Position numbers and translations under genes: made by a program
Assembly (NCBI GenBank): GCA_000151295.1
Contig: GG745348.1
Coordinates: 679,919-743,918 of the forward strand
Direction of reading: 5' to 3'
DNA length: 64,000 nucleotides
Source: Allomyces macrogynus ATCC 38327
Taxonomy: Eukaryota > Blastocladiomycota > Blastocladiomycetes > Blastocladiales > Blastocladiaceae
Shown here: positions 51,066 through 63,070 of the stretch, piece after piece
Layout: every line of letters begins with the position of its first letter
Numbering within the stretch: the stretch's first letter is position 1
Notes under the pieces: generated by a model
Told to the model about the DNA's origin: nothing
The model's input: only the letters and a program-made list of their open reading frames with translations
Database searches by the model: none

Positions 51066-53381
51066 GGTCGTAGTAGGAGTGATGGAGAGTCGGAATGGAT
51101 CCCTTCACGGCCGTGCAAAATGGGTGCCGTGAGCGATGGCGCGCGCGGGATGGCGTCGGCGCGGCGGAGTCGTGGAGAATTTGGTGCCGACTCGCGTAGC
51201 ACAGGGGCACAGCAGAGCGCGTTCCGCGGAGACGGCGCCGGTGCCGGTGCGAGCGGCAAGGGGGTGCGATGCAAGCTGTTACTGGCTCGCGGTGGTTGCT
51301 GGTGCTTGGTGAGGAGCGAGGCCGAGTCCACGCGGCGGGCCGGAGCCGGCAGTGCAGCGAGTGCCGAGTGGCGGCGCTCGTGGGCAGAGCACGTTGCAAC
51401 TTGCGCGCGAGTGCGTGGACGAGTGCTGGTGCCTGGGCCGGGCTGGTCGCTGCTGGTGCTGGTGGTGGAGATGGCGGATGGGGTCGGTCGGTTCGGTCGG
51501 TCGGTTGGTGGGTGGTGGAGAAGCGTGGAGCAGTGCCCCCTATTGCCCTGAGCAAGCGCCACAAGCACCAGCACACGCGCGTTGTTCCGCCTGCCTCGCC
51601 TGGCATCGGTGGGGGCGCAGCAGGACGCACGTGTGTTCATTTGATGACGGCAACGCCATGATACACTGTGGCTCAGGCTGGCTTGACCCGTATTTAATCT
51701 GTCAAATATCACATCTCACAGGCCGCGACGGCCGCCCACCAAGAGTCGACTGTCGATCTGAGACAGCCAGTTCACCAGTCGATATGTCTTCAAACGTTCT
51801 TTAGGCCGTGTGGCAGCGCGCCAGTCGTGCGGGGTCGCGCTTTCGTCGACTTTGGTCAAGATTCGAACCGGAGGCCGCTGGTCGTGGTGGGACTGGCGGG
51901 TGTGAGTCGAGCGGTCTGCCCAGGGTCGCGACTTGCACGAGTCGTTGCTGGTATATTGAGCCCGAATCTGAGTCGGCCTTCTTCTGCCCCAAGCCGACGA
52001 CATCAACCAAGCCTCAAGGGCGGTGCTCGACCCGAAAAGTTGTATACGCGATTGTGATCGCATCAGTCGTGCCTCTCCACCCCGCCAGTCTCCCCTCCTA
52101 CGCTTTGCTCACCCCGCACTATGTTGACGCGGCGTTGGTCGTGTCGCTGCCGTTGCCACCCGCAGCTCTCCTCATCCGCGCCTCGCTCAGAGCAGTGTAT
52201 ATCGACGCGTGCGAGACCCGACACCTCTGATGAACAAGCGGCAGAGTTGTGCAATTGGCCAGTGGATCACCATTGCGATCAAACTCACAAACACGTTGAC
52301 ACACCCGCCCAGCCTCTTTTGCACTGTGCGAATTTCACAGATACAATACTCGCGCGCATGGCCAAGGTTCTCTCAATATCGCGCCCGCCAAGAGCGTGTC
52401 GCGGGAGGACAAGGGCGTGTCGCGGGAGGAGCGGGCGCAGAAATGTGAGGAGGAGGAGAGTGGGGAGGGGGAGTGCTGGTTAAGCTCCTGCTGCTGCACA
52501 CCCCACTTGGCCAACATTGGCTTCTTTGGACCACAGGCGCAGCTGGGCGGGCACACACCACCTTGGTCTTGACCTCATCCTTCAAACCATTTCGGCGAGC
52601 GCCATCGCCGCCCATGCGCGACCAAACGGCGCGCGCATGTTCGGCGGACGCGCGCGTCGAACGCGCAGCGGGATTGGTTGATGAGAGCAACGGCGGGCTT
52701 CACCGGTCAAAATGAAGAAAAATATTGCAGTAATTTGACTTTTTCAATGGCCCGATGCAGCTCATTGAGGTGCACGTGCGATGGCCGTTGCGTTGCGTGC
52801 GCCACAACCGCAAATGCCGCCCTGTGCCTGTTGGCCCAACCAGCCCGCCTGCACCGTTGGCCAACCTCACGTTCGGCACCACCGGCCTTCGACTTCACCA
52901 TCGACTTTCTCCTACACGAAGCGCTGGGCCGCTCGCAACACTCATCGCTGCACTCACAGCACTGCTCCGCGGCCCACTGCCCCCGCGCCAGATCACTCAG
53001 CATCACCCGACCGCAGCAAGGCCGCTCCAACCCTCAGCGCTCGGCTCTGAGCCTCCGTGTTACCCGGCAAGGACCAAGGACCAACCTATTCGGCCCACCT
53101 CCGCTGCGCGTCGTTCGCTGCCGGTGCCCATCGCTGCGCTAGACGTCTGTCTGCTCGGTTGTGCAGTGCTCACGGCGTACACGTCGCGGCACGACGCGAC
53201 CCGGAGCGCTCTCTCGTTTACCACGTACTGCCGTTATCACGCTCCGCAGACTCTCTCCGGCTCTCGCGCGGCCTTTTACCTGCTCGAACAGACCTGTCAA
53301 CGGCGGCTCTCCTTCTCCACCCGCGCGCGCTGCCATCCTCGTGCCGCTCTCGGATCCTCTCGTCTCGACGCTGCCGCCGCC
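51066..53381. other. Long divergent intergenic region, chitin synthase 2 / CRH-2
   Basis: About 2.3 kb between two start codons pointing apart. Open frames here are long but compositionally biased (Arg/Ser/Pro) and have no recognisable domain. There are GC-rich direct repeats such as GTGTCGCGGGAGGA units near 52396-52430. Both promoters must lie inside. Confidence 0.5.
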
Positions 53382-55236
53382 ATGTCGCTCATTGCCCCGG
53401 CCCCACCACGAACGACGGCGCGCATCGCGTCACTCATGACCGTGGTGCTCGCGCTCGCATTGCTGCTGGCTGTGACGGTGCCGTCGCCCGTTCTGGCCGG
53501 CAAATGCCCAAAAATGAACAAGCAGTGCCCCGCCAACGTGCCCTTCTGCAACAAATACGGGTGCGCGACCAACCCCTCCCATATTGGTGCGCGGTTCCGC
53601 GCACGCCCCCGGTCTTTTTCATTGACCGCGGCGATCCGGGTCGGCTATTCAGGTACTGCTCCACGACCTTGGCCGACGGCATGCCGCAGGAAGGGTGCAA
53701 CGCCGGCGGCAGTTACCCAGGTGTCTGCGCCGACCGCAACGGGTGCAAAAACTTCAAGGTCGACTTTGACAGTCCGAGCCAGTGCCCACCGCGCAGCTCG
53801 TTTGGCGGTAACCCGGACGCGCAGCCGTTCTATGACCAGTTTGCCAATGTCGAGGTCAAGGACTCGAACGTCGTGCTGCACATGAAGTACAACAACCAGC
53901 TCAAGTCGGGCATGATCTCCAAGATCGCGTCGGCGCGGTACTTCAAGTACGTGGTGCTCGTGGGTCGCAGCGTGGAGATCGACGGTGGAGGAACTCACCA
54001 ATGCGTCGTTTTGTAGGTACGGCAACTTTAGTGCACGCATCCGCATTCCGAACCCGGGCAAGGTACAGCTCGGCCTTTTTTTTTTTTTTGCACGTCGCGG
54101 GTGCGGGTGCGGTCGTGATCATTGACTGATCCCGTCCTGCAGGGCTTTGCGTACAGTTTCATTTGGAAGACGAGTGTGGACCGCGACGATGTCGGCGACG
54201 AGGTGCGTGCTTTTCGTGCGTTCGGTTCGTTTTTTGACCGTCTGGCGTGATACTGACCAGGCCCGATGACGACTCGTGCATCCAACAGATCGACTTTGAA
54301 TTCTTCGTTGCCAACCTTTCTTCCCTCTCACTTCTACCGGGCTGGTCTCTTGCTTCGACTGTACAAATGCTCACCTGCCTGCTCCCAATCGTAGATTGTG
54401 CGTACGCTTGCTCCGCTAGCGTTGCGCCGAGCCCGGCAAGCTGCCGCTGCGCTTGATGGCGCAGGCGGCCCTTGACGATCGCTGACCCATTTTCTTTTGC
54501 TGCCTGGAAATAGCCGTACAAGAACAGGCACGAGGTCCAAACCGTACGCACTTTCCCGCCCACGTCCTTCTGAGTTGAAGCTCTCGTTTGCTCACCCGCC
54601 TTCCTCCTTCCCCTCGTAGAACTGGTTCGCGGGTGGGGTCGTAGATTATACCAAGGGAACTTCGTGGTTGTTCCCGGTTCGTATCCAAATTTGCGCTTTA
54701 CGAACAGCCGCTCGCAGCTCGCCGCTCGCTTGATCTCACTACATCGCCCACTCCGCTTACCAGGACAACGCGACGACGACCGACTACCACGTCTACACGA
54801 TCGTGTATGAGCCGGAGCGAATCGTGTGGGTCGTGGACGACATTCCGATCCGCACGGTGCAAAAGGCGGGCACCAATGCCACCTTCCCGTCGAGCGAGGG
54901 CATGCTGTGTATGTTCTTTTGCGCTCGACCCTGTCCATTTTTTTGGCCACGAGACTGATTTTCCCGCGCTGCTGTAGTTGCGTCAATTTGGGACAGTTGT
55001 CTCAGCGCGCCCGGCACGCAGGCGTGGGCCGGCGGGCCGTCCGAAGTGGTGCGGCGAGAATGCGACGACGCAGGCCAAGGGCAAGGACTACACGATGCTG
55101 GTACGCAAATCCCCTGAAACCGCGCCAAACGCATTCCCCGCTCATCTTGATTATTGTTTCTCCACCAGGTCGATTGGGTTCCAAGTTCAGCTGCATGGAC
55201 GGGTACATCGATACGGCCGAAACGCGCGTCGTCAAG
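53382..55236 (+). CDS. CRH-type GH16 cell-wall transglycosylase, copy 2 (3' end lost in gap)
   Basis: A paralogue of the gene at 42.7 kb. Exons 53382-53560, 53653-53946, 54017-54062, 54143-54202, 54289-54306, 54514-54543, 54620-54676, 54764-54908 and 54978 onward, with phases agreeing through exon 8. A signal peptide (LMTVVLALALLLAVTVPSPVLA) precedes a cysteine-rich module (CPKMNKQC, GYCSTT, GCKNFKVDF). The catalytic motif D-E-I-D-F-E is split by an intron after the first glutamate. VQTNWFAGG, YHVYTIVYEPERIVWVVDD and IPIRTV follow. Near the end an extra A at 55043-55044 disturbs PSEWCGENAT, and one base is missing near 55181-55184 before SCMDGYIDT. The gene then enters the N gap, so the linker and any GPI signal are not visible. 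Confidence 0.85.
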
Positions 55237-55390
55237 NNNNNNNNNNNNNNNNNNNNNNNNNNNNNNNNNNNNNNNNNNNNNNNNNNNNNNNNNNNNNNNN
55301 NNNNNNNNNNNNNNNNNNNNNNNNNNNNNNNNNNNNNNNNNNNNNNNNNNNNNNNNNNNNNNNNNNNGGTGGGGGGGGGGGGGGGGGGGG
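55237..55390. other. Assembly gap (131 N) followed by poly-G
   Basis: N from 55237 to 55367, then GGT and a run of 20 G to 55390. The homopolymer probably caused the gap. Confidence 0.95.
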
Positions 55391-56013
55391 AATTTCCGGC
55401 AAGTGTTTTTTTTTCACTCGTGTTCATTTCGCTCCATCCGTGCTGCCTTTTTTCCCATCTATTTCCTGTCCACTCCACCCGCTCTCTCCTAACTCGATGT
55501 GCGGTCGCTCCAGATGTGATTTGTTGGCGCCAGTTTTGGACCATGTTGGTGCTGGCCAAAGCGAAAGAAATGTGAATCAATGTCCAGTCTGATTCTAATT
55601 CTGATATGATTTGTTCTTTGCTGGCATGGACGCAGCGTGTTGGGAAGGGTTGCCGCTGACAGGCACGGTGGTTGCGGCCGAGGTCCGACCAGGTCCCGCG
55701 CGGACGGTGTGCTTCATTTTTGATCAGCAAATCACTCAGCGGTCGTCGTCGATCGCGATCACCAGCGCGTCTGGCCGTTCCCAACCACGATGCACCCGCG
55801 ACCGTGCGCAACGTATAAATATATCATGTTGCCGCTCCCGTCGCTCGACATTAATCTTCCCTCGTCTTGACGATTCTGGCCCCGCTGCAAGCAGCAGCAG
55901 CAGCAAGCCGACAGAACTGAACTCGACCAACAACACGACGCGACGCGACGCGACGCGACTCTGTTCAATCACGACCACGACCACGATCAACGAGTACCAC
56001 CAACCCGCCAACC
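55391..56013. promoter_or_regulatory. Promoter region of the DUF1295 protein gene
   Basis: Downstream flank of CRH-2 and upstream flank of the next gene. TATAAATA lies at 55814-55821, about 200 nt before the ATG. A (GACGC)n-type repeat runs at about 55938-55962. No gene is seen. Confidence 0.5.
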
Positions 56014-56920
56014 ATGCCCGCCATCCTCTCGCTCCTCGCCAAGCCCGGCCTCGCCGCCGCCGGGCTCGTCTCACTGACCGCGCAAACCGCAGCATGGGCG
56101 GCACGTCCCGACCGAACATCACTATGACCTCTCCGGATCCATGACCCACTTGGCGATTGTCGGGCACACGGTCACCGCGTCCGCCGCCGCACACGGCGGG
56201 GTCGTCCCGGCCCGTGTCGCCCTCTTGTCGGCGCTCTCCGCTGTCTGGGCCGTGCGACTGGGCTCGTTCCTGTACTCGCGGTGCCAGCGCGTCGGGAAAG
56301 ACGCGCGATTCGACGACCTCAAGAAATCGCCCTTGTCATGGGCCGCGCCGTGGATGTTCCAGGCGCTCTGGTGCTTTTGCCTGCAGGCGCCGCTCGTCGT
56401 GACCGCGGCCGCGCTCGCGGCGGGCCCCGCGGGAGTCGCAGCCGCAGGGGCACTGCGCGTAACGGACATTCTCGGTGCGGCCGTGTTTGCGGGGGGTCTC
56501 GCGATCGAGTGGACGGCCGACCGGCAAAAGGACGCGTTCAAAACGGCGAATCCGGCGAAACCCATGACCGAAGGGCTGTTCAAGTACTCGGTCCACCCGA
56601 TTTACTTTGGCGAGTGCTCGCTCTGGTGGGGCGCGTACTTGCTGGCCACACCGGCTTTGTCGGCGCGATGGATGCATGCGGTCGCTCTGCATGCGCCGTG
56701 TGTGGGCGCGGCGCTGATTTTGGGGCTCTCGGGCGTGCCGATGCTGGAGAAATCAGCGTGGGAAAGGTATGGCGCGGATGCCGAGTACCGGCTGTATCGC
56801 GCGAAAACGTCGCGGCTCGTCCCGTGGTGGCCAAAGACGTTGTCGGAGCAGGAGGTGGCCAAGATCAGGGCCGAGGCCACGGCCGAGGCTGCGAAGCGCG
56901 GGGCGAGCGGAAAGGACTAG
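56014..56920 (+). CDS. DUF1295 / steroid 5-alpha-reductase-like membrane protein
   Basis: A multi-pass membrane protein of the DUF1295 group within the steroid-reductase / isoprenylcysteine-methyltransferase-like superfamily. The substrate is unknown. One exon is proposed, 56014-56920. It begins MPAILSLLAKPGLAAAGL and continues with a hydrophobic helix, then YDLSGSMTHLAIVGHTV, WTADRQKDAFK, the family signature GLFKYSVHPIYFGECSLWWG, and ERYGADAEYRLYRAKTSRLVPW. The signature is usually RHPNYFGE; here it is VHPIYFGE, so two usually conserved positions differ. The frame of the first 29 codons and the rest differ by one base. Dropping one base near 56103 restores WAA-VPTEHHYDLSGS and a protein of about 301 residues. 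ATG at 56141 would give a shorter 259-residue form without correction. Confidence 0.8.
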
Positions 56921-57040
56921 TGAAGTGGGATGAGCATGAAGACCAATTTTTGACGAGACACCCGAAACAGCATAAACACCAACAACATCAACGCAACAGC
57001 AAATCAAAACAACATCAAAAAGTAGTCGCAACTCGACAGC

Positions 57041-60000
57041 TTACACGAGCACAACGGTCCGACCCGCAAATGCGGCCTCGTCGCCGCACACGGCCACGGC
57101 GCGCGTCCACATGGCCGGCGCGTGTGGCGCCAGCTCGCGAACGATCTGCCGGTACAGCGCGGCGAGCGGTACGTCCTGGTCAATCTGCTCCACCATACTG
57201 AACCCGGCCAGCGACCAACGTGTCGCGACTTCGAGACGCGCCGCGAAATCAGCCTTCCCGTCGCCACCCACCACAGTCTCGGCCAACTTGGCACCGTGCT
57301 CGGCCTCGATATCGCGCACGACACGGTCGACCAGAGCACAAGTCGCCGCGCGGTGACTGACGCGCGTGATCGCAACGAGCACGTGCAGCCAGTACCGCAC
57401 ACTGTCCGGGTCGCGGCGCGACACGTCGAGAGCGACGAGGTGGTGCAGAATTGCCTCGGCAATGAGCGCGACGTGGTCGCGCTGCATGTCAGTCCGCGCG
57501 GCCTGTGCGACGAGGCCAAGGACCCGTGCGAGCGCGAGCAGGTGCGTCAGGTGCGCCGGCGACTTGGTCGTCTGATGGATCGAGTGGTGCAAGTACGGCA
57601 GAAGACCACTCGCAAAGACGATTGGCTCGAGCGTGTGCATGCCGAGCGCAGCGCCGGACAGGAGATCGACGGGCTTGTCGTCTCCCTCATCATCCTTGTC
57701 AGCGGCGGCAACCGGCTCGTCGGCTTTCTCGTTGGCCTCATCGGCGGGCCCGTCCACTTCCATGACATCGTCCTTCTTTTCGGGAACCGGTGCGCGCTCG
57801 AGCTTCTCCGCGTCCTTGAGCGCGCACGCCGCCTGCGCACACGTCACAAACAGCACCTGCGTCATGAGCCGCTGGTGGTAGCTCGGCGTGCTCGCAGCAT
57901 CCGCAAGCGTCATGAGCGTATCCCATGCGTGCCGATGCCGGTACATGGCCACGTCGTCGCCCGCGCGCAAACCCGCGGCCAGCAACTGCAGCAGCCACTG
58001 CCGCTCCTTGGTCGTGCGGAACATCAAGTCGCGGAAGAGCGGGATCGACTCGGCGTTGAGCAGCGGCCGCGCGAGCAGGTACTGGTGCATGGGTTCAAAA
58101 ATCTCGCTCTCGGGCTGGTCGAGCACGTCAAGCGCCATAGCCAGGAACACGGCAATCACGGCAGGCAACCGCGTCGGGTTGGTCGCGCTGCGGTTCGTAA
58201 TGTGGTTCTTGAGCAGGTCCATGACGAGCGTCACTGACATCTTGCCCGGGATCTTGGCCGTCTCGATCAGCGCGTAGAACTCATCCAGAACGAGCAGCGC
58301 CGCGCGGCGCACGTCCGGCACGACGGACGCGAGGGAGCTCACGGCGAGGCCAATCAAGTTGCGTTCGAGCAGGAGCCGGATATCGATTGTGTTACCCTGC
58401 TCTAGGTACTTGAGCGTGAGCGGCACAAAGAACCGCGGGTCGTACGGGAACGACTGGCCCTCGGTCAGCGCGGTAATCATCGGGTCAAGCTGCTCGTCAC
58501 AATGCACGACCGTCTCGAGGTCCATTTCGAGCGGAACGTGCCGCATCGACCATGCCATGTGCTCCGGGTTGACGAGCAGGATCGAGTCCTGAATTGACTG
58601 GTGCGCCGTGAGCTTGGTCGACTGGCCCCAAAACAGCAGGTAGCGCCCAAGGTGCGTCTGCGCCTGCGTCTCGTAGAGGTGGAAAATGGCGAATATGGCC
58701 AGGTCACGAGGGTGCAGCGTCGCCTTGTAGAGCTTGATCAGGACCAGCAGGTAGTCTTGCTTGCACAGCTTGGCTGGTGACGACGCCATGACAGAGAGAA
58801 TCAGACACAGCACGTGCACCTGGTCGACGGCCGCCCGGGCCGGCTTGTCGTCGTTCCCGTCCTCGTCACTTTCGGCAAGGTGATCAAACAGAGCCTGCAA
58901 CAGCTTTGCCGTCTTGGCGGGCGTCTGCTGCGGCAGCACATGCAGGACGAGTGCCTTGAGAAGCCGGTACGCTGGCTCGGATCCGACCGCGAGCAACGTG
59001 GCGACAAGCTTTTCGCCGTCTGCGATCGTGATTTGCGACTCGTCGGCCGCCGGTACCACCGACGCCAGGAACTGCAGCGCGTCGGCCGAAATGTTCTCGG
59101 GCTCGGCCTGCGCCAAGTGCTCGACAGCAAGCGCCAAAAACTCGACCTGATCCTCGGCTGACTGGCACGACCGCCAGCCCACGACCACGCTCGACAGCGG
59201 AACGCCCGAGTCGGGGAACACAGCGTCGCCCACCAGCTGGGCCTCGCGCACGACCAGCGCGACCTTGAGATCGTCCGAGTGCAGGTGGGTATGGGGAACG
59301 ACCGAGCAAGACGCAGGATCGCGTCGCGCGGGGACGTGCGCGGCCCACTCGATCATGCGGGTCCGACGTGGAGCGTGACCGACGCACGCACGAGCGCGCG
59401 GAATGGCATATCGGCCAGGTCGCCGTTCGTGACGCGAGTGCGGACCTGCTCAAGCAGTTGCGCGTGGTGGCGGGATGAGTACGCGGCGAGAATGGCGAGG
59501 ACGGTTTCGACACGGCTGGATGCGCTCGCGTCGAGATCCGCGGCGAGAATCGTCGGGATGCAAGAGACCAAAATGTGTTCCATGGTCACGGCTGCAGCGC
59601 TCGGACGCAATGCCAGCGAGCCGACGCCCGGAATCGGGAACTGCGGCGCGAGTGCGCCAAGCATCAGGTCGAGGATGGCTTCGTCGACGGCAGTCGTCGC
59701 AAACAGGTGACCGTAGACCGGATCTGGCACGCGCGCGAGGACGGGCATCAAGAGCAGCCACTGTGCCGGCGTCAAGTGGTCGAGCGGGACGTTGAGTTCG
59801 AGATTTTCGTTGAGCTGCTGGTAAGCCACAGTGATTGCACGACAGAGTTGGTCGCTGGGCGCATCGTGCAGGGTTGTGCGGAACACGGAGAGCAGGCCGC
59901 GCTGCGCGTTGGCGAGCGCAGCGTCGCCGTGGTCGCCGTTGCGAGTCAATGGCAGCGAGTAGCGCGACAGCAGCTGGACAATCTGCTCGGGGCGCTGATC

Positions 60001-62626
60001 GACTAACCGGCGGATCGCCGGGTGCTGAATCACGGTCAGGACGCAGGCGCGGAGGTGCGGCGAGCCGGCGTGTGTGGCAAGAATTGCGTCGACTTGATCA
60101 ATGACCTTGTCCACGGAATCGGCTGCTACTTGCGGAAGCGACTGGAGCGCACGACCAAGGGCAAGAAGTGGATGCTCGGTCGACTCGTCGGGCAAGTCGG
60201 TGGTGCCAATCGGGTACGTTTCAAGGAGTCGTGCCAGGGGCGCCGGGCTCATTTGAACGTCGCGCACGCGACCGAGGACCCGCAGAACATAGCTTCTGAT
60301 CTCGTCGGACATGGCCTTGCCGCCGTCCTTGGCCGATGCCGACAGTTGCGAAACGAGCGCCACGAGCATCGGGCTGAACGGCGTCTCGACTGCCAGCTCC
60401 GCATCGGCTTCGGTGCACTTGGCCACGACATCAAGTAATGCGTAGACGCGCTGCGACGCCATACCAAACAGGTTGGTCACAAACACGATCACGTCGACGC
60501 TCGCCGGGAACGCTATGAGCCACCAGCGCACTTCGTCGGGACAGGCCGCAAAGATCGTAGACGACTGGAGCAACTTGGTCAGCAGCGCCGTCGACAAGTC
60601 GGCAAACTCGCCCGTCGCATGGACCTTAAGCAACGTCGAAAGGCTCTTGGGCGTCAAACTCGGCGGAATGACAATGAGCAGCGACAAGAGCTCTGGAACG
60701 AGGTCGAGCGGCGGCAGTGGCGCGAGCAACTTGCTCGAGTCGAATGGCGGCGTCAGGTCCGGCAGGAGCGCGCTATGCAGCTTGATGACGCGCAACGCGC
60801 ACAGGTAGACCATCGACGGCTGCACGTCCTCACACGCCTCGAGGTCCTTGAGCGCCGGGTCAGCAATCGTCGATAAATCGTACTTGCCGGCCTCGAGGTG
60901 GGTCAGGGCGTTGATGAGGCATTTCTGGATCGTGACGAAATCGGGCAAAATCTTGGCAAACTGCGTCACGACCGTCGCACGCATTTGCACCCATCGTTCG
61001 TGCACGTCGGTGTCGCGCCCAATCCACCACGCCGCCGCCTTTTCCAGGGCGAGCAGCGTCCCCTCGAGCTTTTCGAGCATAGCCACGAGCAGTTGCATCG
61101 TGAAGAAGAGCACAATTGGCGACGTCAAGTTGAGACCGCGCGTCAGGTTGGCGCGCGTGACGGGTGGCGACGGTGCGACATGAGCGAGCAATGATGCGAT
61201 CGTCGGCGGGTCCTGCGGGTAGATTTCGACGTCCGGGTGCGCTGGATCCAAGAGCGACGGGAGCGAATGCGCAATCAAGGTGCTCGTGAGCCGCATGTTG
61301 GTCATCCACCGCGACGACGGGCGCGGATCGAGCGTCATGGTCGCTTTTGTCATGAAATGCGGTACGAGTTCCGGGCAGCTGGCGAGAATGCGGACCAAGA
61401 GGTCAAATTGCAGCTCGTCGGTCAGCTCGAGCTTTAGGACGAGGAAGCTCAAGATGCGGTTGGCCATCTTGTGGCTTGGTGGCGCGTAGAGGCCAAACTC
61501 CTTGAAGCAAAGACCGCGACCGGCGACAGTGCACAGCTCAATGAGAAATTCGTGCGCAATTTCGCGGTGCGTCGGTACGTTGTACAGTCGCCGAATGCTG
61601 TCGAGCACAAACGAGTTGAACATGGCCACTTTGGGCGTGCGCGGGACCTTGTGGTCGTCGAGCAGCACCTTGAGTGCGCTCAAGACGTCGGTGACGCTCT
61701 ATGTGGATGAGGAAGACAGTTCTCGAGTGAGCTCGCTGCCCAGTCCAAAGTCGAAACTCAAGTCGCACCTCGGGCGGGTCCTTTTCGAAGCCCTTAACGA
61801 CTGGCCCAATGAAATCACGCGAGTCCAAGACGCGTTTCCTCGTGGCCGAATCAGAGCGGAGCAGCGCCGAGACAAACTGCAAGTAGGTAGACCGCACGGT
61901 CGTGCGCTTCTTGTCGCTTTCAACGCCGTCCTCGACCGGTTTTTCCTGCCGCGGTTGGAACGCGAGGTTCGGGTAGGCGCGGAACAGCTCGGTGTCAACG
62001 AGGTCTTGCACGAGCCCGCATCGCACTGCCTGCGTCAGCGTGCGCACCGTGCTGATGACGGTGCCCGCATACTTGTTGGCGAGGAGCGTGCTGAGCAGCA
62101 CCTGCTGGTGGTCGCGCAGCAGACGTCGAAACATGGGCAAGCGGTGCGTCGGCAGCGGGATCGGGGCCGCGAGGAAGAGGCCAATGATGTCGAGAACCGT
62201 GGCGAGCAGGGCGCGATGCGACTAACACATGGAAAAAATGGATTGGCATCATGACATTGGTTCGAGCGAGGGGAAGAGTCGGATCTGCAAGCGCACCAGA
62301 CTCCACTGCAGAGCAGACCAAATATGCCGTTGATCAGGCACATTTTCAATATAGTCGACGATCACGCGTTGCGCGGCCTCGCGAACGCTCTCGTCGGCGT
62401 GGAAGAGCAACCGTAGGTGGGCCTTGACCGCGCGGCAGCCTGTTTATTGACGATCATGGCGAGTCCTTGGTCAGGCAATGATCGCTGGAGGAGTCCTTGA
62501 CGCGTGCGGGCCGCAACGGGGCAGCGACGCATACCCACCCATCGTCAACACCTCCATGTTGTCGGATTCCAACGCGTTGCCCACATCCTGCCACATCTTG
62601 AACATTTCTGCTGGTGGTTGATCCAT
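57041..62626 (-). CDS. URB1: Nucleolar pre-ribosomal-associated protein URB1/NPA1, frame broken once
   Basis: A large helical-repeat scaffold of early pre-60S particles needed for 27S pre-rRNA processing. Exons 62626-62539, 62439-62297, 62221-61769 and 61698-57041 would give about 1780 residues, matching yeast Urb1 length. N-terminal Npa1 features include VKAHLRLLFHADESVREAAQ, SRDFIGPVVKGFEKDPPE, KVPRTPKVAMFNSF and the C-terminal block has YDPRFFVPLTLKYLEQGNTI, VRRAALLVLDEFYALIE and LPAVIAVFLAMALDVL. At 59353-59356 the first long frame ends in TGA while the second begins ATG, overlapping as ATGA. The exon is one base short, so a missing base there, or two separate polypeptides, must be considered. 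It is convergent with the DUF1295 gene, 120 nt apart. Confidence 0.9.
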
Positions 62627-63070
62627 GATGGTGCTGAGCAGCGCGCTCTATCGCGGCGCTCTTGGTTGTTTTGGCAGCTGTTCACACTGGTCGTGGTGAT
62701 GGGGAGCGCCGGCAGACAGTGATCATGTCGACACAGTCAGGTGGATCGAGCTGACCCGTTGCAGTCCCAAGGCGCTCGCAATCTCGTCCGTAACCATGAC
62801 CGCACTCCACACCTCACTCCTGCCTGGTCTCCTCCTTCTTTCCAGACGTGCGCCTCATGATGTTGCACGGCGACCGTCTCAGCGCGCACAGCAAAATGTC
62901 TTGGCTGCGAAAAATAAATACACTGAGAGAGCGCGACCCATGCGCTCCGGTCACGCTCCTGGTCGGTGGCCAGTCTCACCTCGTCGCACCATCGCCACGT
63001 CTAATTGGTCATTGCGGTTGAGTTTACTACTTCGCTGGCCTACGGCGCAGCGATTCCCGTTGCACCGCTC
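62627..63070. promoter_or_regulatory. Divergent intergenic region, URB1 / ABC-C remnant
   Basis: 444 nt between the URB1 start and the first in-frame ATG of the transporter remnant. No TATA box or gene is recognised. Confidence 0.4.

Noticed and set aside
52755..53885. Long plus-strand frame starting 627 nt before the CRH-2 ATG
   Set aside because: The upstream part has Arg/Pro/Ser-biased sequence without domains. The signal peptide begins at 53382, so the frame is merely open by composition.
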